A stretch of 64,000 nucleotides of DNA from Paenibacillus xerothermodurans (GCF_002220865.2 NZ_NHRJ02000004.1:186001-250000), one strand, 5' to 3'; positions 17,643 to 27,258 are shown, numbered from the stretch's first letter. Notes: a model not told the origin generated them from the letters alone. Program-made: numbers and translations.

Positions 17643-17999
17643 ATGAAGAATAGAACCGAGTTGACCACTTCACATAATGTGGCGAAAAGAACAGGTATGA
17701 AGTATAAAAAAGTGGCGCTAACCACTAGACAGGCACGTGCCACACAGAACCTTGGGAATGGTTTCAGTCGCGTTGTGTTTGACGTAACCGTGCCCGGCAA
17801 CACGTATGCAGACTTCAGCTTTCGCCACGCACAAAACAAAGTTATCGATTGTGGTTGGTGGATCGACCGCAATCTGTCGCAGCCGGCATACCCGGTGAGC
17901 AATTATCCTCTGACGAACCACGAATGGATAATAGTGCTGCGCAACCTCGCTTCGAATGCCAGAAATGCACAGCTGCATTTTCTCGTGAAAAGATAGCAC
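17643..17999 (+). CDS. Hypothetical small protein (118 residues)
   Basis: I do not recognise this protein. The ATG is preceded at 8 bases by AAGGAG (17629-17634). The N-terminus is basic (MKNRTELTTSHNVAKRTGMK), and the rest looks like a beta-rich domain with aromatic strands (FSRVVFDVTVPGNTYADFSF, EWIIVLRNLASNARNAQLHF). There is no signal peptide or membrane segment. It diverges from cdaS. Overlapping frames on the other strand lack ribosome binding sites, which favours this reading. Confidence 0.55.
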
Positions 18000-18068
18000 A
18001 ACGAAGCTGCGCCGCGGCCGGTTCTCCCCCACCAGGCGACCTACAAAAACAGGCCGCCACCCTTAGTG

Positions 18069-18112
18069 AACTGCACCTCCAACTTGTCAGAACGTGATTT
18101 TGGGGTGCAGTT
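18069..18112. repeat. 9-bp inverted repeat downstream of the small unknown gene
   Basis: AACTGCACC (18069-18077) and GGTGCAGTT (18104-18112) are perfectly complementary with a 26-base loop. There is no T tract, so it is not a standard terminator; it may act as a 3'-end structure or operator. Confidence 0.4.
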
Positions 18113-18252
18113 GCAGTCGACCTAGGGGCGTCGTTTGTCGCCCGTTGGATTATAGCGCCTTATGATACCCATCCGGTGCGCGGGAGAGCCGCGAATAAAC
18201 GTAACAGCCGGTCAGCGTAGAAATCAGCGCTGATATCGTAGAAATGAGTAAA

Positions 18253-18283
18253 TTGAAAACGGTTACACATGCTGTGTTATAAT
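18253..18283 (+). promoter_or_regulatory. Promoter of the GH27 gene overlapped by a consensus cre site
   Basis: TGAAAACGGTTACA (18254-18267) matches the CcpA operator consensus TGWAANCGNTNWCA at every position. It covers the -35 TTGAAA (18253-18258); the -10 TATAAT lies at 18278-18283 with a 19-base spacer. This predicts strong catabolite repression of the alpha-galactosidase gene. Confidence 0.78.
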
Positions 18284-18562
18284 AGGGGATATTGGCACAT
18301 TTTACATAATGGGTTAACCGCTCATATAGTGCGGCCTAGCGGACGCAGCATTGACGGGACATCGGGACATCGGGGACATCAGGGACACTCGCAGCCGCTG
18401 CAAAATCGTCAATCGCCCTTCTTTAATCACCACTTTGACTCAGAAAGCAAAGGTGATGCTGGTGTGAACAGGTTAACGTGGAGCGGTATCCCTCCTCCCC
18501 GCAGAGTACATACATGACACAAGCCGCAAAGGAAAACAAATAAAAGGAGTGACATAACGGCT
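18284..18562 (+). other. Long leader of the GH27 gene with GGGACATC tandem units
   Basis: About 270 bases separate the promoter from the ATG. The leader contains four tandem 8-9 base units built on GGGACATC (18356-18363, 18364-18371, 18373-18380, and a partial one at 18382-18387). No riboswitch class was recognised. The stretch 18113-18252 upstream shows nothing convincing. Confidence 0.5.
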
Positions 18563-20548
18563 ATGAAACGTACCCGAAGTTATCGATTTTTTTTGACTGT
18601 TTTTCTTACAATATTTCTCTCGTCAGGTATCTTATGGTTTAGGGATGCCCGCCCGGTTAATGCGCTCGATAACGGTCTGGCAGAAACACCGCCTATGGGA
18701 TGGAACAGCTGGAACAAATTTGGCTGCAACATAAATGAGAACCTTATTAAGGAAATGGCCGACAGCATGGCGGCGAGCGGAATGAAAGAAGCGGGATATG
18801 AATATGTCAACATCGACGATTGCTGGATGGCGCCCACCCGGGATGCCAACGGAGACCTTCAGGCGGATCCTGACCGTTTCCCAAATGGGATTAAGGCGCT
18901 GGCTGATTATGTTCACAGTAAAGGATTGAAATTGGGCATATACGAGGATGCCGGCACAAAAACATGCAAGGGACTGCCGGGAAGCTACGGCCACTATGAA
19001 CAAGACGCGCGGAAATTTGCCGAATGGGGTGTGGACTATCTGAAATTCGATTGGTGTTACGCCACCGGACTGGACGCGGAAACGCAATATACTCAGATGA
19101 AGAACGCGTTGTCGGCCACCGGACGGGAGATTGTGTTCAGCATATGCAACTGGGGAGAGCAGCATCCATGGGTATGGGGGCCACAAGTAGGCCATCTCTG
19201 GCGCACAACCGCAGATATCAGCGACAGATGGGACTCCGTGATGAGTATTTTGGACCAGCAGGTTGGCCTTGAATCATACGCAGGACCGGGACATTGGAAC
19301 GATCCCGACATGCTCGAGGTGGGCAATGGCGGCATGACCGCAGACGAATACCGGGCGCACTTCAGCTTATGGAGCGTGTTGGCCGCTCCGTTGATCGCGG
19401 GCAATGACCTGCGCAGCATGTCGGACGCGACCAAAGAAATTTTACTCAATAAGGAAGTCATCGCGGTCGATCAAGATCCAGCGGGTCTGCAGGGAAAGAA
19501 AATCGAGGATGATGGCGATCATGAAATTTGGATGAGACCGCTGGCGGACGGCGATCGGGCAGTTGTTTTTCTCAACCGCGGCAGCCGAACTACGACTATG
19601 AGTATCCATACGGCGGCGCTCGGTTTGGACGAGTCCGCAGCTTATATTGTGCGAGACCTGTGGGCGCACCAGGAAACGGCTGTGACGGGTGTTATCGATG
19701 CGGTGGTGCCTGCGCACGGCACAACCATGTTCCGGATAAGCCAAGGTCAAGCGGACAAATCACAGCCGTCTGTTGCGCTTGCGCAGCTTTCGACCGATTT
19801 GATCGTGCCGGGCAAACCCACGGAGGTAACGATGACACTGGCCAATAACGGTTTCACTGACCTGAGAGAGATAGATGTGATGCTAGATGCACCCGACCAG
19901 TGGATCGTGCGGCCCAAATCGGATACAACGCTGAAAAAACTATCAAATAATAAGCACAAACGAACCATGGAAGTAACGTGGGAAATCACTGTCCCTCAGG
20001 ACGCAAATGCAGGCGCTGACAGCCTGACAGTCAACGTCAGTTACAGCCACGGTAGCAAAAAGACACCTAACACTGTCACGTTCCCGCTATCTGTGCAAAT
20101 TCCACCGGCGGCGCCGGCAGCAGACGCATTTGTGAGTGATCTGCCGTTCTTCGGAAGCAGCGTTAACGGCTGGCGCTCGATCCAAAAAGACAAAAGTGTC
20201 GGCGGTAAACCTATCACGCTCAACGGTGTAACTTACGATAAGGGATTAGGCGTGCATTCGCACTCGGAGGTATCTTACTATCTGGGCGGGAACGTATCGG
20301 CGTTCACTGCAGATGTTGGGGTGGATGATGAAGAGCGGGATGATATGGGTTCCGTTAACTTTCAAATATGGGCTGATGGAAAAATAGTGTACGACAGCGG
20401 GTTAATGGTGGGCGAGTCTCCGGCGCAACATGTGAACATCGCCACGGATGGAGTGAATGTGCTCAGACTCGTTGTAACAAACGGCGGCAATGGCATGACT
20501 GACGACCACGCCGATTGGGCGAATGCGAGATTTACGGTGAAACGCTGA
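18563..20548 (+). CDS. Secreted GH27 alpha-galactosidase with NEW3 and NPCBM domains
   Basis: The 661-residue enzyme hydrolyses terminal alpha-D-galactosides. A signal peptide or N-terminal anchor (about 7-35) is followed by the GH27 barrel (about 40-320, opening TPPMGWNSWNKFGC) and its beta domain. The nucleophile is Asp163 in YLKFDWC and the acid/base Asp218 in RTTADISD. A NEW3-type beta domain (about 405-505) and a C-terminal NPCBM galactose-binding-like domain (about 525-661, FFGSSVNGW to DHADWANARF) complete it. An AAGGAG RBS lies upstream. It is monocistronic, repressed by the cre, and faces the minus-strand sugar importer cluster, which probably takes up a product. Confidence 0.93.
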   Translation: MKRTRSYRFFLTVFLTIFLSSGILWFRDARPVNALDNGLAETPPMGWNSWNKFGCNINENLIKEMADSMAASGMKEAGYEYVNIDDCWMAPTRDANGDLQADPDRFPNGIKALADYVHSKGLKLGIYEDAGTKTCKGLPGSYGHYEQDARKFAEWGVDYLKFDWCYATGLDAETQYTQMKNALSATGREIVFSICNWGEQHPWVWGPQVGHLWRTTADISDRWDSVMSILDQQVGLESYAGPGHWNDPDMLEVGNGGMTADEYRAHFSLWSVLAAPLIAGNDLRSMSDATKEILLNKEVIAVDQDPAGLQGKKIEDDGDHEIWMRPLADGDRAVVFLNRGSRTTTMSIHTAALGLDESAAYIVRDLWAHQETAVTGVIDAVVPAHGTTMFRISQGQADKSQPSVALAQLSTDLIVPGKPTEVTMTLANNGFTDLREIDVMLDAPDQWIVRPKSDTTLKKLSNNKHKRTMEVTWEITVPQDANAGADSLTVNVSYSHGSKKTPNTVTFPLSVQIPPAAPAADAFVSDLPFFGSSVNGWRSIQKDKSVGGKPITLNGVTYDKGLGVHSHSEVSYYLGGNVSAFTADVGVDDEERDDMGSVNFQIWADGKIVYDSGLMVGESPAQHVNIATDGVNVLRLVVTNGGNGMTDDHADWANARFTVKR

Positions 20549-20564
20549 TGCAAACTCACGCTGC

Positions 20565-20598
20565 AAGAGACCCGGGATGCACTCGGGTCTCTTCTTTT
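20565..20598. terminator. Rho-independent terminator after the GH27 gene
   Basis: AAGAGACCCG (20565-20574) pairs with CGGGTCTCTT (20584-20593) and is followed by CTTTT. It also sits at the 3' side of the converging Gfo/Idh gene. Confidence 0.85.
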
Positions 20599-20631
20599 AT
20601 TGTTTGTTAGCTGCAGCAGGACAAGAAGTTA

Positions 20632-21774
20632 CTATGTATCAACACGTATCCATTTCTTTTCCTGATAACTTTGCAGCACCGCCTCAACGATTCGCATATT
20701 GCGATGTCCATCCGCTAACGTGGCAAAAGAGCTTTGATGCTGCCTATCGAGCACCTTTTTGTAAAAGTCGATGCACAGATTCTTGAGCCCGTCCGGCCAG
20801 CCTTCGTTGTGCCCGCCGGGATAATGCGCCAGCTCGGCCGATTTGGAAGACAATAAGTCAGGGTCCCGGAACCATGCCTGACTCGCCTGCTCTCGCTTGC
20901 CCACCCAGAGCTGATCCGGCTTTTCCTGATCCCACGCGAATGACGAGCGGCTGGTCGCGATTTCAAAATGGAGCCGGTTTTTTCTGCCCGCAGTGACCTG
21001 GGACACCGTAAACACGCCTTGCACGCCGTCTTCGAAATGCACTAGTACGCTGCCGTAATCTTCGGTACTCACCTGTACCTCTTCGCGCTCGGTCTGCCCG
21101 CTCGCCGTAAATGTGGACGTTTTCGCCTTGGGGCGTTTCCTCACTGGATGAACAATTTTCAGATCTGCAAATACTTCCGTTATCTTTTTATTCAATACGT
21201 GCTGTACCGTATCGCACCAATGCGATCCGATGTCGGCAACAGCGCGTGAAGGGCCATTCTGCTCAGGATCCAGTCTCCAGCTGTAGTCGGTGTCATATAA
21301 CAGCCAATCCTGAAGATATCCTCCATACACGAGGTTAATTTTGCTTTGAGCCTCCGCCTGCAGCATTTCTTTAATTTGCGACACCATCGGGTAATGCCTG
21401 TAATTGAAGCTGACTCCACTCACGACATCCGTTTGCGCGGCCAATTCCACCAGCTCCGCCGATTGAGTGCTGTTGATTGCGAGCGGCTTCTCGGACAGCA
21501 GGTGCTTGCCTGCAAGGAGTACTTGCCGGTTAATCTCGAAATGCATGGAGTTCGGCGTACAATTATGAACCGCCTGGATGTCCGCATCTGCCAGCATCTC
21601 TTGGTATGACGCATATGCTCGCGGAATATTCATTTTGTCCGCGATTTCTTTGCTTTTTTCCAGGGAGCTTCCTGCTACCCCCAGCGGTTCTACGCACGGT
21701 ATCCGCCTCAACGCTTCCATATGTGCCGTTGCGGAGAAGCCCGTGCCAACAATGCCCACTTTAATGGTATTCAT
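20632..21774 (-). CDS. Gfo/Idh/MocA-family oxidoreductase
   Basis: The 380-residue protein has an N-terminal Rossmann fold (VGIVGTGFSATAH, 7-19) and the family EKPLAI motif at about 95. A C-terminal alpha/beta domain with the GGHNEGW segment follows. Members oxidise or reduce sugars and inositols at a ring hydroxyl with NAD(P). A GGAGGGATAA RBS precedes the ATG. It is the last gene of the 20632-28089 cluster and, with the TIM-barrel epimerases, suggests chemistry on a keto-sugar or inositol intermediate. Confidence 0.9.
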   Translation of the reverse strand: MNTIKVGIVGTGFSATAHMEALRRIPCVEPLGVAGSSLEKSKEIADKMNIPRAYASYQEMLADADIQAVHNCTPNSMHFEINRQVLLAGKHLLSEKPLAINSTQSAELVELAAQTDVVSGVSFNYRHYPMVSQIKEMLQAEAQSKINLVYGGYLQDWLLYDTDYSWRLDPEQNGPSRAVADIGSHWCDTVQHVLNKKITEVFADLKIVHPVRKRPKAKTSTFTASGQTEREEVQVSTEDYGSVLVHFEDGVQGVFTVSQVTAGRKNRLHFEIATSRSSFAWDQEKPDQLWVGKREQASQAWFRDPDLLSSKSAELAHYPGGHNEGWPDGLKNLCIDFYKKVLDRQHQSSFATLADGHRNMRIVEAVLQSYQEKKWIRVDT

Positions 21775-21890
21775 TCGATTATCCCTCCAACCTAGCAGCT
21801 GAAATTTTTCTCAGTGTGGACGCATGACTGCCATGCCAATGCACGCGGCTGCTGTGGCAGACGTATGAGTTCACAAGCGGTTACCTGCTG

Positions 21891-22736
21891 TCATTTGAGC
21901 TGCAAACTATTCACAATTGCCTTGATATGGTCGATTGACTGCTTGGTGTATTCATCATAAATGGAGCTTGCTTGAGCTTCACCGTGGTGCGCCACCAGAT
22001 AGGGATTCGAGACCGGAGGCAGAAATTCCATCGTAATGTTGCCCGTGTAGCCCAATTCGAGCAGCGTGCTGATCACACCAGTAAAGTCGGTCTGCCCGTA
22101 TCCGGCGGCTTCCCGTGTATTGTCCGCAATGTGCACATGCATCAGATGGGGGGCAATGCTGCGCAACGCGGCCGCATGATCTCTTTCCTCAATGCTCATA
22201 TGAAACAAGTCCGCCATGATGCCGACACTCTTCACATCGACCTGCTGCACAAATTGTTTTGCCACGTCTAACTTATTAACCAAATAAGTCTCATAACGAT
22301 TCAACGCCTCGACTGATAAATGAATGTTTTTTTCAGCCGCGTACGTACCGGCCTCCTTCAAGCTGGCGACCGCGTTGGCCCACTCTTCCTGCTGGGTTGT
22401 GTCCGGGCCGCTTTTGCCTACCGGCGTCGGGACCACTATAACCACGGTCGCGCCTAATTGTACCGCCATGTCAACACAGTCCTTGACATATTGAATCGCA
22501 TTGTGCCGGATATCCGGTTTGCTGCTGGATAAGTCGCGCTCAGGAGTGTAAATGCCACAAATCGATGTGCATGTGAGGTCATATTGCTGGAGCATTGCCT
22601 GTGTCGCCGCAATATTGATTTTTTTTGGCTCCCCGGCCAGCTCCACGCCGTCATAGCCGTGCTTTTTCAGCCTCCGTAAGCTGAGCTCCATTTCTTCGTG
22701 ACCGAAGATCCATTGCGTCACGCTGTATGTGAACAT
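21891..22736 (-). CDS. Sugar isomerase/epimerase TIM-barrel protein (AP endonuclease 2 fold)
   Basis: The 281-residue protein has the D-psicose/tagatose 3-epimerase-like pattern. Metal-site residues are seen in LSVEALNRYE, VGIMADLFHM, LMHVHIADN and ITMEFLPP (a Glu-Asp-His-Glu set). It is clearly a paralogue of the 27259-28089 product: both share CxIYTPxRDL and NRYETYLxN. AAGGAGG lies upstream. It follows the second permease gene by 44 bases. Confidence 0.88.
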   Translation of the reverse strand: MFTYSVTQWIFGHEEMELSLRRLKKHGYDGVELAGEPKKINIAATQAMLQQYDLTCTSICGIYTPERDLSSSKPDIRHNAIQYVKDCVDMAVQLGATVVIVVPTPVGKSGPDTTQQEEWANAVASLKEAGTYAAEKNIHLSVEALNRYETYLVNKLDVAKQFVQQVDVKSVGIMADLFHMSIEERDHAAALRSIAPHLMHVHIADNTREAAGYGQTDFTGVISTLLELGYTGNITMEFLPPVSNPYLVAHHGEAQASSIYDEYTKQSIDHIKAIVNSLQLK

Positions 22737-22780
22737 GTATTTTTGCCTCCTTCGACAATGCTTGGCTTTTGATGATCGGA

Positions 22781-23611
22781 TTAGCCTTTCACCGCGCCCA
22801 TTGTTAGACCACGTACCATTTTACGCTGCAGTGCGATAGTAATGACCGCGATCGGCACAATAATCATCGTTCCCGCCGCCGCGATCTGGCCCCACAGCAC
22901 ACTCACCGGTGTAGCGTATTCATTCAGCCCAACGGGGGCGGTCCGGACATTCGGCCCAGACAAAATATTCGCGAACAAAAATTCATTCCATGCGAAAATG
23001 AAAGACAGCAGTCCGGCGGATATAAGGCCCGGTGCAACGACCGGGAAAATAACCCGGAAAAATGCGGTAAACCTGTTGCATCCGTCGACCAGCGCTGATT
23101 CCTCCAGTTCACCGGGAACGTCCTTGAAAAAGCCGTACAACAGCCAGATAGCGAGCGGCAGATTCATAAAGGTATACATCAGGATGAGAGCCGTATACGA
23201 ATCGAGCATGTTGAATTTGGAGAAAAGCAGATAAATCGGCGTAATCGAGACGATAGGCGGCACAATTCTCAAAGTGAGAATCCAGGTGAGAACATCTTTG
23301 GTCCCTCTCAAGCCGTATCTGGCGAACGGGTACGCTACGCCGCAGCCGAGCAGTACGGCAAAGAGCGTTGACACTAATGATACGTAAAAGCTGTTCATCA
23401 GATATGCCATAAAGTTCCGGTCAAACAATACGGTTTTGTAATTATCAAAGGTGACCGAGAAAATCCACTTCGGTACGGCGGTAAAGGCATCATTTTGCGT
23501 TTTTAGGGAAGTCAAAATCATCCAGAAAATTGGAAAAACAAACACTACCATAGCGAGCAGTACAATGATGAGCTGCAGACCAGCCAAGCACTTCTGTTTG
23601 GATGTGTTCAT
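22781..23611 (-). CDS. Sugar ABC transporter permease (MalG-like)
   Basis: The 276-residue protein has six predicted membrane helices. The EAA loop ESALVDGCNRFTAFFRVIFPVVAPGL (the ATPase contact) lies at about 190-215. It overlaps the preceding permease gene by four bases. No ATPase gene is in the cluster; such importers usually share an MsmX-type ATPase encoded elsewhere. Confidence 0.93.
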   Translation of the reverse strand: MNTSKQKCLAGLQLIIVLLAMVVFVFPIFWMILTSLKTQNDAFTAVPKWIFSVTFDNYKTVLFDRNFMAYLMNSFYVSLVSTLFAVLLGCGVAYPFARYGLRGTKDVLTWILTLRIVPPIVSITPIYLLFSKFNMLDSYTALILMYTFMNLPLAIWLLYGFFKDVPGELEESALVDGCNRFTAFFRVIFPVVAPGLISAGLLSFIFAWNEFLFANILSGPNVRTAPVGLNEYATPVSVLWGQIAAAGTMIIVPIAVITIALQRKMVRGLTMGAVKG

Positions 23612-24492
23612 CGTCTCGGCTCCACCTCGAATACATCGAATTTCTTCAGCAGCAGCGTGAGCAGTCCCACTACCACAATCAACATGACGACGCAGATAGC
23701 CGCACCATAGCCGAATTCGAGGAACTTGAAGCCTTTGTCATACACAATCCAGCTCAACGTGGACGTAACATTGACAGGCCCTCCCTTGGTCATCATATAA
23801 ATAGTGTCGTATATCCGGAATGCGTCGATGGTTCTCAACAGCAACGCAATATAAATGATTTTGGACAGCTGTGGAATGGTCACGTACCAGAACGTCTGCC
23901 AAGCGGATGCGCCATCGATCGAAGCCGCTTCATAAGGCTCGTCGGAAATGCCTTTTAATCCGGCCAGAAGAATGATCATCATAAACGGTGTCCACTGCCA
24001 CACATCGGTGATGATGATCGCCGTCAACGCCTTATCGGGATTGGAAAGCCACGCGTTTCTGCCGAATCCGAACAGTTCAGAGAAATAGTTCAGCACGCCG
24101 TACTGGTCGTTCATCATGAATCGGAACATCAGGCCGACAACTGTGGGCGCCATGGCGATAGGGATGAGGATCAGGGATTGAAAAAGGCGTTCCCCAAAGC
24201 GCAGCTGGTTTAAAATAACGGCCAATGCAAGTCCAATGATAAACTCCAAAGACACCGTGCTGACGACAAAAACGGCCGTCACTTTGATCGCGTTCCAGAA
24301 ATTGTGGTCTTGAAATAACGTAATATAATTATCAAACCCGACATAGGGCTGCGTTTTCCCAATTGGACTGTATTTTTGAAAACTGATCTTTAAAAGAAAC
24401 AAGAAGGGATAGATGGAAAATAGGAGCAGGAGTATCACCCCGGGTACCATCACCAGATAAGGCCCACTCCTGTTCAGTCTGAGTTTGTTCAT
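23608..24492 (-). CDS. Sugar ABC transporter permease (MalF-like)
   Basis: The 294-residue protein has six helices and an EAA loop (YEAASIDGASAWQTFWYVTIP). The start is taken at 24492, where GGGAG precedes MNKLRLNRSG; the open frame extends to 24546 without an RBS. It pairs with the MalG-like permease and with the binding protein encoded upstream across a 312-base structured gap. Confidence 0.9.
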   Translation of the reverse strand: MNKLRLNRSGPYLVMVPGVILLLLFSIYPFLFLLKISFQKYSPIGKTQPYVGFDNYITLFQDHNFWNAIKVTAVFVVSTVSLEFIIGLALAVILNQLRFGERLFQSLILIPIAMAPTVVGLMFRFMMNDQYGVLNYFSELFGFGRNAWLSNPDKALTAIIITDVWQWTPFMMIILLAGLKGISDEPYEAASIDGASAWQTFWYVTIPQLSKIIYIALLLRTIDAFRIYDTIYMMTKGGPVNVTSTLSWIVYDKGFKFLEFGYGAAICVVMLIVVVGLLTLLLKKFDVFEVEPRR

Positions 24493-24581
24493 ATTCCACG
24501 CTCCCGAATGATAATTTCGGGGAAGAGTCCCCCTCATAAAGTGCAAACCAACTACTCGTTGGAAATGCGGAACAGCTGGGC

Positions 24582-24700
24582 GGAGTGGGCATGCTCTTCC
24601 GGCCGCTGTGGTCAGTAGGAAATTTTGATTAAGCTGTTGATCGGTGATTTCCTACTGACAAAGGCGGACGCTGTCGCTCCTCCAGAGCATACCCACCTCC
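24582..24700 (-). repeat. Nested long hairpin between binding-protein and permease genes
   Basis: A perfect 13-base inverted repeat (24611-24623 GTCAGTAGGAAAT, 24647-24659) is nested in a near-perfect 16-17 base outer repeat (24582-24597 with 24684-24700). No U tract follows on the minus strand. Such structures between a binding-protein gene and its permeases usually protect the upstream mRNA, raising binding-protein levels. The gap 24493-24804 holds no gene. Confidence 0.75.
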
Positions 24701-24804
24701 TGATTATCCGCAATTCATCTGCTCAGATTGGCTAGTGCTAACGAGGGGCACCAAATCCCCCTCTTTTATCAATCTATCGCTACTAGCGATACCTGCCTTC
24801 GCTG

Positions 24805-26184
24805 CTACTTCAGCATCGCGTTAACCGCTTCGTCGGCTTTCTTCAATGCGTCTTCCACGGTAATTTGCTTCAACTGTGCGGCGCTGAGATATTCCGATAC
24901 GGTACTTTCCCACTTCTCTTCTTGCGGGAAGAATGGGCGCGCTTTCGTTGTTTTCATAGCCTCCTGGAGGGCCTCGTATCGACGGAATTTTTTCACATCG
25001 GTGCCTTCGATTACTTGATCCGTCAATGTCGGATCCGAGTAAGATTCCTCGCGAACCGGATCACCGCCGCCCATCGCAGCCTGCTTCACATCGTTTTGTT
25101 TGCTTTCCAGCCAAGTCATAAATTTAAAAGCTTCCTCCGGATGCTTGGTCGTTTTGGGCATGACAACGGACCAGCCCGCAAGATGAGGTACGGATTGTTT
25201 CATCGCCGGCACTTGAACAAAGTCCCATTTGCCCACGGTTTTCGACGTTGTCGGATCATCTACCTCAAAAGCGGACCATGACCAGTGCAGCGCCATCGCC
25301 AGCTTGCCTTGCGCGGCATCAGACGCTACTTCCGCGAACGTATAATCGTTAATTCCCGGCGGCGAGTAGCTTAGCAGATCGGCCCACGTTTTCGTCGCCT
25401 CGATAGCTTCCGGCGTGGACAAGGAGGAAGTCATGCTGCTCCAATCAATTACATCCGCTCCGTTGGAATACATAAATGTAAGCCATGTGTGAACATTACC
25501 GAAGCCTTTACTCGCTTGAGCGGCCCAACCGTACATTTTTTGTCCGTTCACTTCTTTGCCGTTAAAAAATTTAGCCGCGTCGCGGAACTGCTGCATCGTT
25601 TTCGGCGGTACAAGATCGTAGCCGTATTCGGCTTGGAATTCCTGCTTAATCTTTGCATCATTGAACAGATCGGAACGGTACCAAAGAAGGTGCGGATGGA
25701 TGGTTTGGGGCAGCCCGTAGATGGTTCCGCCCTCGCCGAAAGAGCCGTTCTTGCCGTTCCACTGCGTCAATGCCAGTGCCCGCGGCAAGTATTTGGATGT
25801 ATCGATGTTGTTCTGTTTGATCAGGTCGTCCAGCGGATATAAGCTGTCTGTGGATGCGAATTCCGGTACCCAGTTGTAATCCACGTTAAACAGATCATAA
25901 TTGGCTTGGCCGGCGATGGACAAAGCGAGCTTTTGATAAATTACATCACGTCCGACGAGCTCAATATTCACCTTTACGCCGGTTTCTTTCTCGTATTCTT
26001 TTGCCAGCTCCTGTGCGGCTTGGCCCCATGTGGCGCCAAGGAATACCCCGTTCAGCGTGACCTGTTGTCCGGATTCGCCGCTGTCGCCGGATGCCGACGC
26101 ATCGTTATCCGAAGAGCAAGCGCCTAGCAGCATGGAACTGGTGAGCAGCAAGGCCGCAGATGACTTGATCCACTTTGATTGCAT
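24805..26184 (-). CDS. Sugar-binding lipoprotein of an ABC importer
   Basis: The 459-residue family 1 solute-binding protein has a signal peptide and lipobox MLLGAC. The KEYEKETGVKVNIELVGRD segment and a tryptophan-rich ligand region (ALHWSWSAFEV) fit the fold. The second ATG (26184) was preferred because the first (26190) directly abuts the GGGGGG RBS. It lies 27 bases after the Zn-dehydrogenase gene. Proximity to GH27 and to epimerases suggests galactose-type sugars or inositols. Confidence 0.9.
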   Translation of the reverse strand: MQSKWIKSSAALLLTSSMLLGACSSDNDASASGDSGESGQQVTLNGVFLGATWGQAAQELAKEYEKETGVKVNIELVGRDVIYQKLALSIAGQANYDLFNVDYNWVPEFASTDSLYPLDDLIKQNNIDTSKYLPRALALTQWNGKNGSFGEGGTIYGLPQTIHPHLLWYRSDLFNDAKIKQEFQAEYGYDLVPPKTMQQFRDAAKFFNGKEVNGQKMYGWAAQASKGFGNVHTWLTFMYSNGADVIDWSSMTSSLSTPEAIEATKTWADLLSYSPPGINDYTFAEVASDAAQGKLAMALHWSWSAFEVDDPTTSKTVGKWDFVQVPAMKQSVPHLAGWSVVMPKTTKHPEEAFKFMTWLESKQNDVKQAAMGGGDPVREESYSDPTLTDQVIEGTDVKKFRRYEALQEAMKTTKARPFFPQEEKWESTVSEYLSAAQLKQITVEDALKKADEAVNAMLK

Positions 26185-26211
26185 ATTCATCCCCCCTGAA
26201 ACTGCAAGAAA

Positions 26212-27243
26212 TTAAGAGCAGTCTACTATAATTTTAATCGTGTCTTTGTTGCTCATGGCTTCGCGGATTCCTTCCTCAGCTTGGCTCAACGGAATCGACT
26301 TGCTGATAATATCGCTGGGTTTGAACCGCTTGCTTGAGATCAGATTGATCGCTTTCAGCCAGGTGTCGTATGTACCCGCATAGGAACCCACTATGGTTAA
26401 CTCTTTGCTGTAAATTTCGAATGGCCGGATCTCCATCGTGGCAGTGGCCGGCGCGGCTCCATAAGTGACCAGTGTTCCACCGCGACGCACCATCTGGAAT
26501 GCTTGCGTGTAAGTCGGCACCGCACCGACCGCCTCAATAACGAAGTCGGCTCCCCGGCCTCCCGTCAAATCCTTCACCGCCCGCACCGCCTCCTGCGAGG
26601 ACGCGTCAATTACATGATCAATGCCGAGGCTTCTCGCCTTTGCAAGCCGCACCGCGTTCATTTCGCTGATGGTAACCTTGCTTGCACCATTCAATTTTGC
26701 CAGCTGTGCATGCACCAGTCCCATCGGACCCGCTCCAATGATCGCGACCGTGCTGCCCATTGTAATGGCGGCGCGCTCCTGTCCGCGGATGACGCAAGCA
26801 AGCGGCTCTATATATGCCGCATCTTCCCAGCTCATATCTTCCGGCAGCTTGTAGATGTTGGACTCCGGGACTTTCACATACTGCGCGAACGCCCCGTCGA
26901 TATGAACACCGATCTGCATGATTTCTTCGCAGAACAGTTTATGCCCCATCCGGCAGAAGAAGCATTTGCCGCAGCTGATATTAATGTCCGCAGTGACTCT
27001 GTCCCCAACTTTGACTGTGGTGACAGCGGACCCGATTTGGGCGACCTCACCCGAAAATTCATGGCCTTGGATGAGCGGTGTCGGCGCCGGGAAGTGTCCG
27101 CGGTAAATATGGGGATCGGTGCCGCAAATGCCGCATCGTTTGACAGCAATCAGAATTTCATTGTCCGCTATTTCAGGAACAGATACTTGTTCAATTCTCA
27201 TGTCTTCCGGTTTGTGGAGGACCGCAGCCACCATAGTTTCCAT
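26212..27243 (-). CDS. Zinc-dependent medium-chain dehydrogenase (sorbitol/inositol DH-like)
   Basis: The 343-residue protein has catalytic zinc residues in CGICGTD (Cys40) and GHEFSG (His61, Glu62). The four-Cys structural zinc loop lies at 91, 94, 97 and 105, and the NAD-binding GAGPMG in the second half. It would oxidise a polyol or sugar hydroxyl to a ketone with NAD. AAGGAGGTTG lies upstream. It is placed between the first epimerase and the binding-protein gene in the operon. Confidence 0.9.
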   Translation of the reverse strand: METMVAAVLHKPEDMRIEQVSVPEIADNEILIAVKRCGICGTDPHIYRGHFPAPTPLIQGHEFSGEVAQIGSAVTTVKVGDRVTADINISCGKCFFCRMGHKLFCEEIMQIGVHIDGAFAQYVKVPESNIYKLPEDMSWEDAAYIEPLACVIRGQERAAITMGSTVAIIGAGPMGLVHAQLAKLNGASKVTISEMNAVRLAKARSLGIDHVIDASSQEAVRAVKDLTGGRGADFVIEAVGAVPTYTQAFQMVRRGGTLVTYGAAPATATMEIRPFEIYSKELTIVGSYAGTYDTWLKAINLISSKRFKPSDIISKSIPLSQAEEGIREAMSNKDTIKIIVDCS

Positions 27244-27258
27244 TGTGGTACAACCTCC

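Noticed and set aside
17462-17902. A 146-residue minus-strand frame upstream of the diadenylate cyclase gene
   Set aside because: It overlaps the plus-strand gene at 17643, which has a proper RBS, and its sequence resembles no protein family.
18356-18387. GGGACATC units as a CRISPR array
   Set aside because: Units are 8-9 bases with no spacers and no cas genes nearby.
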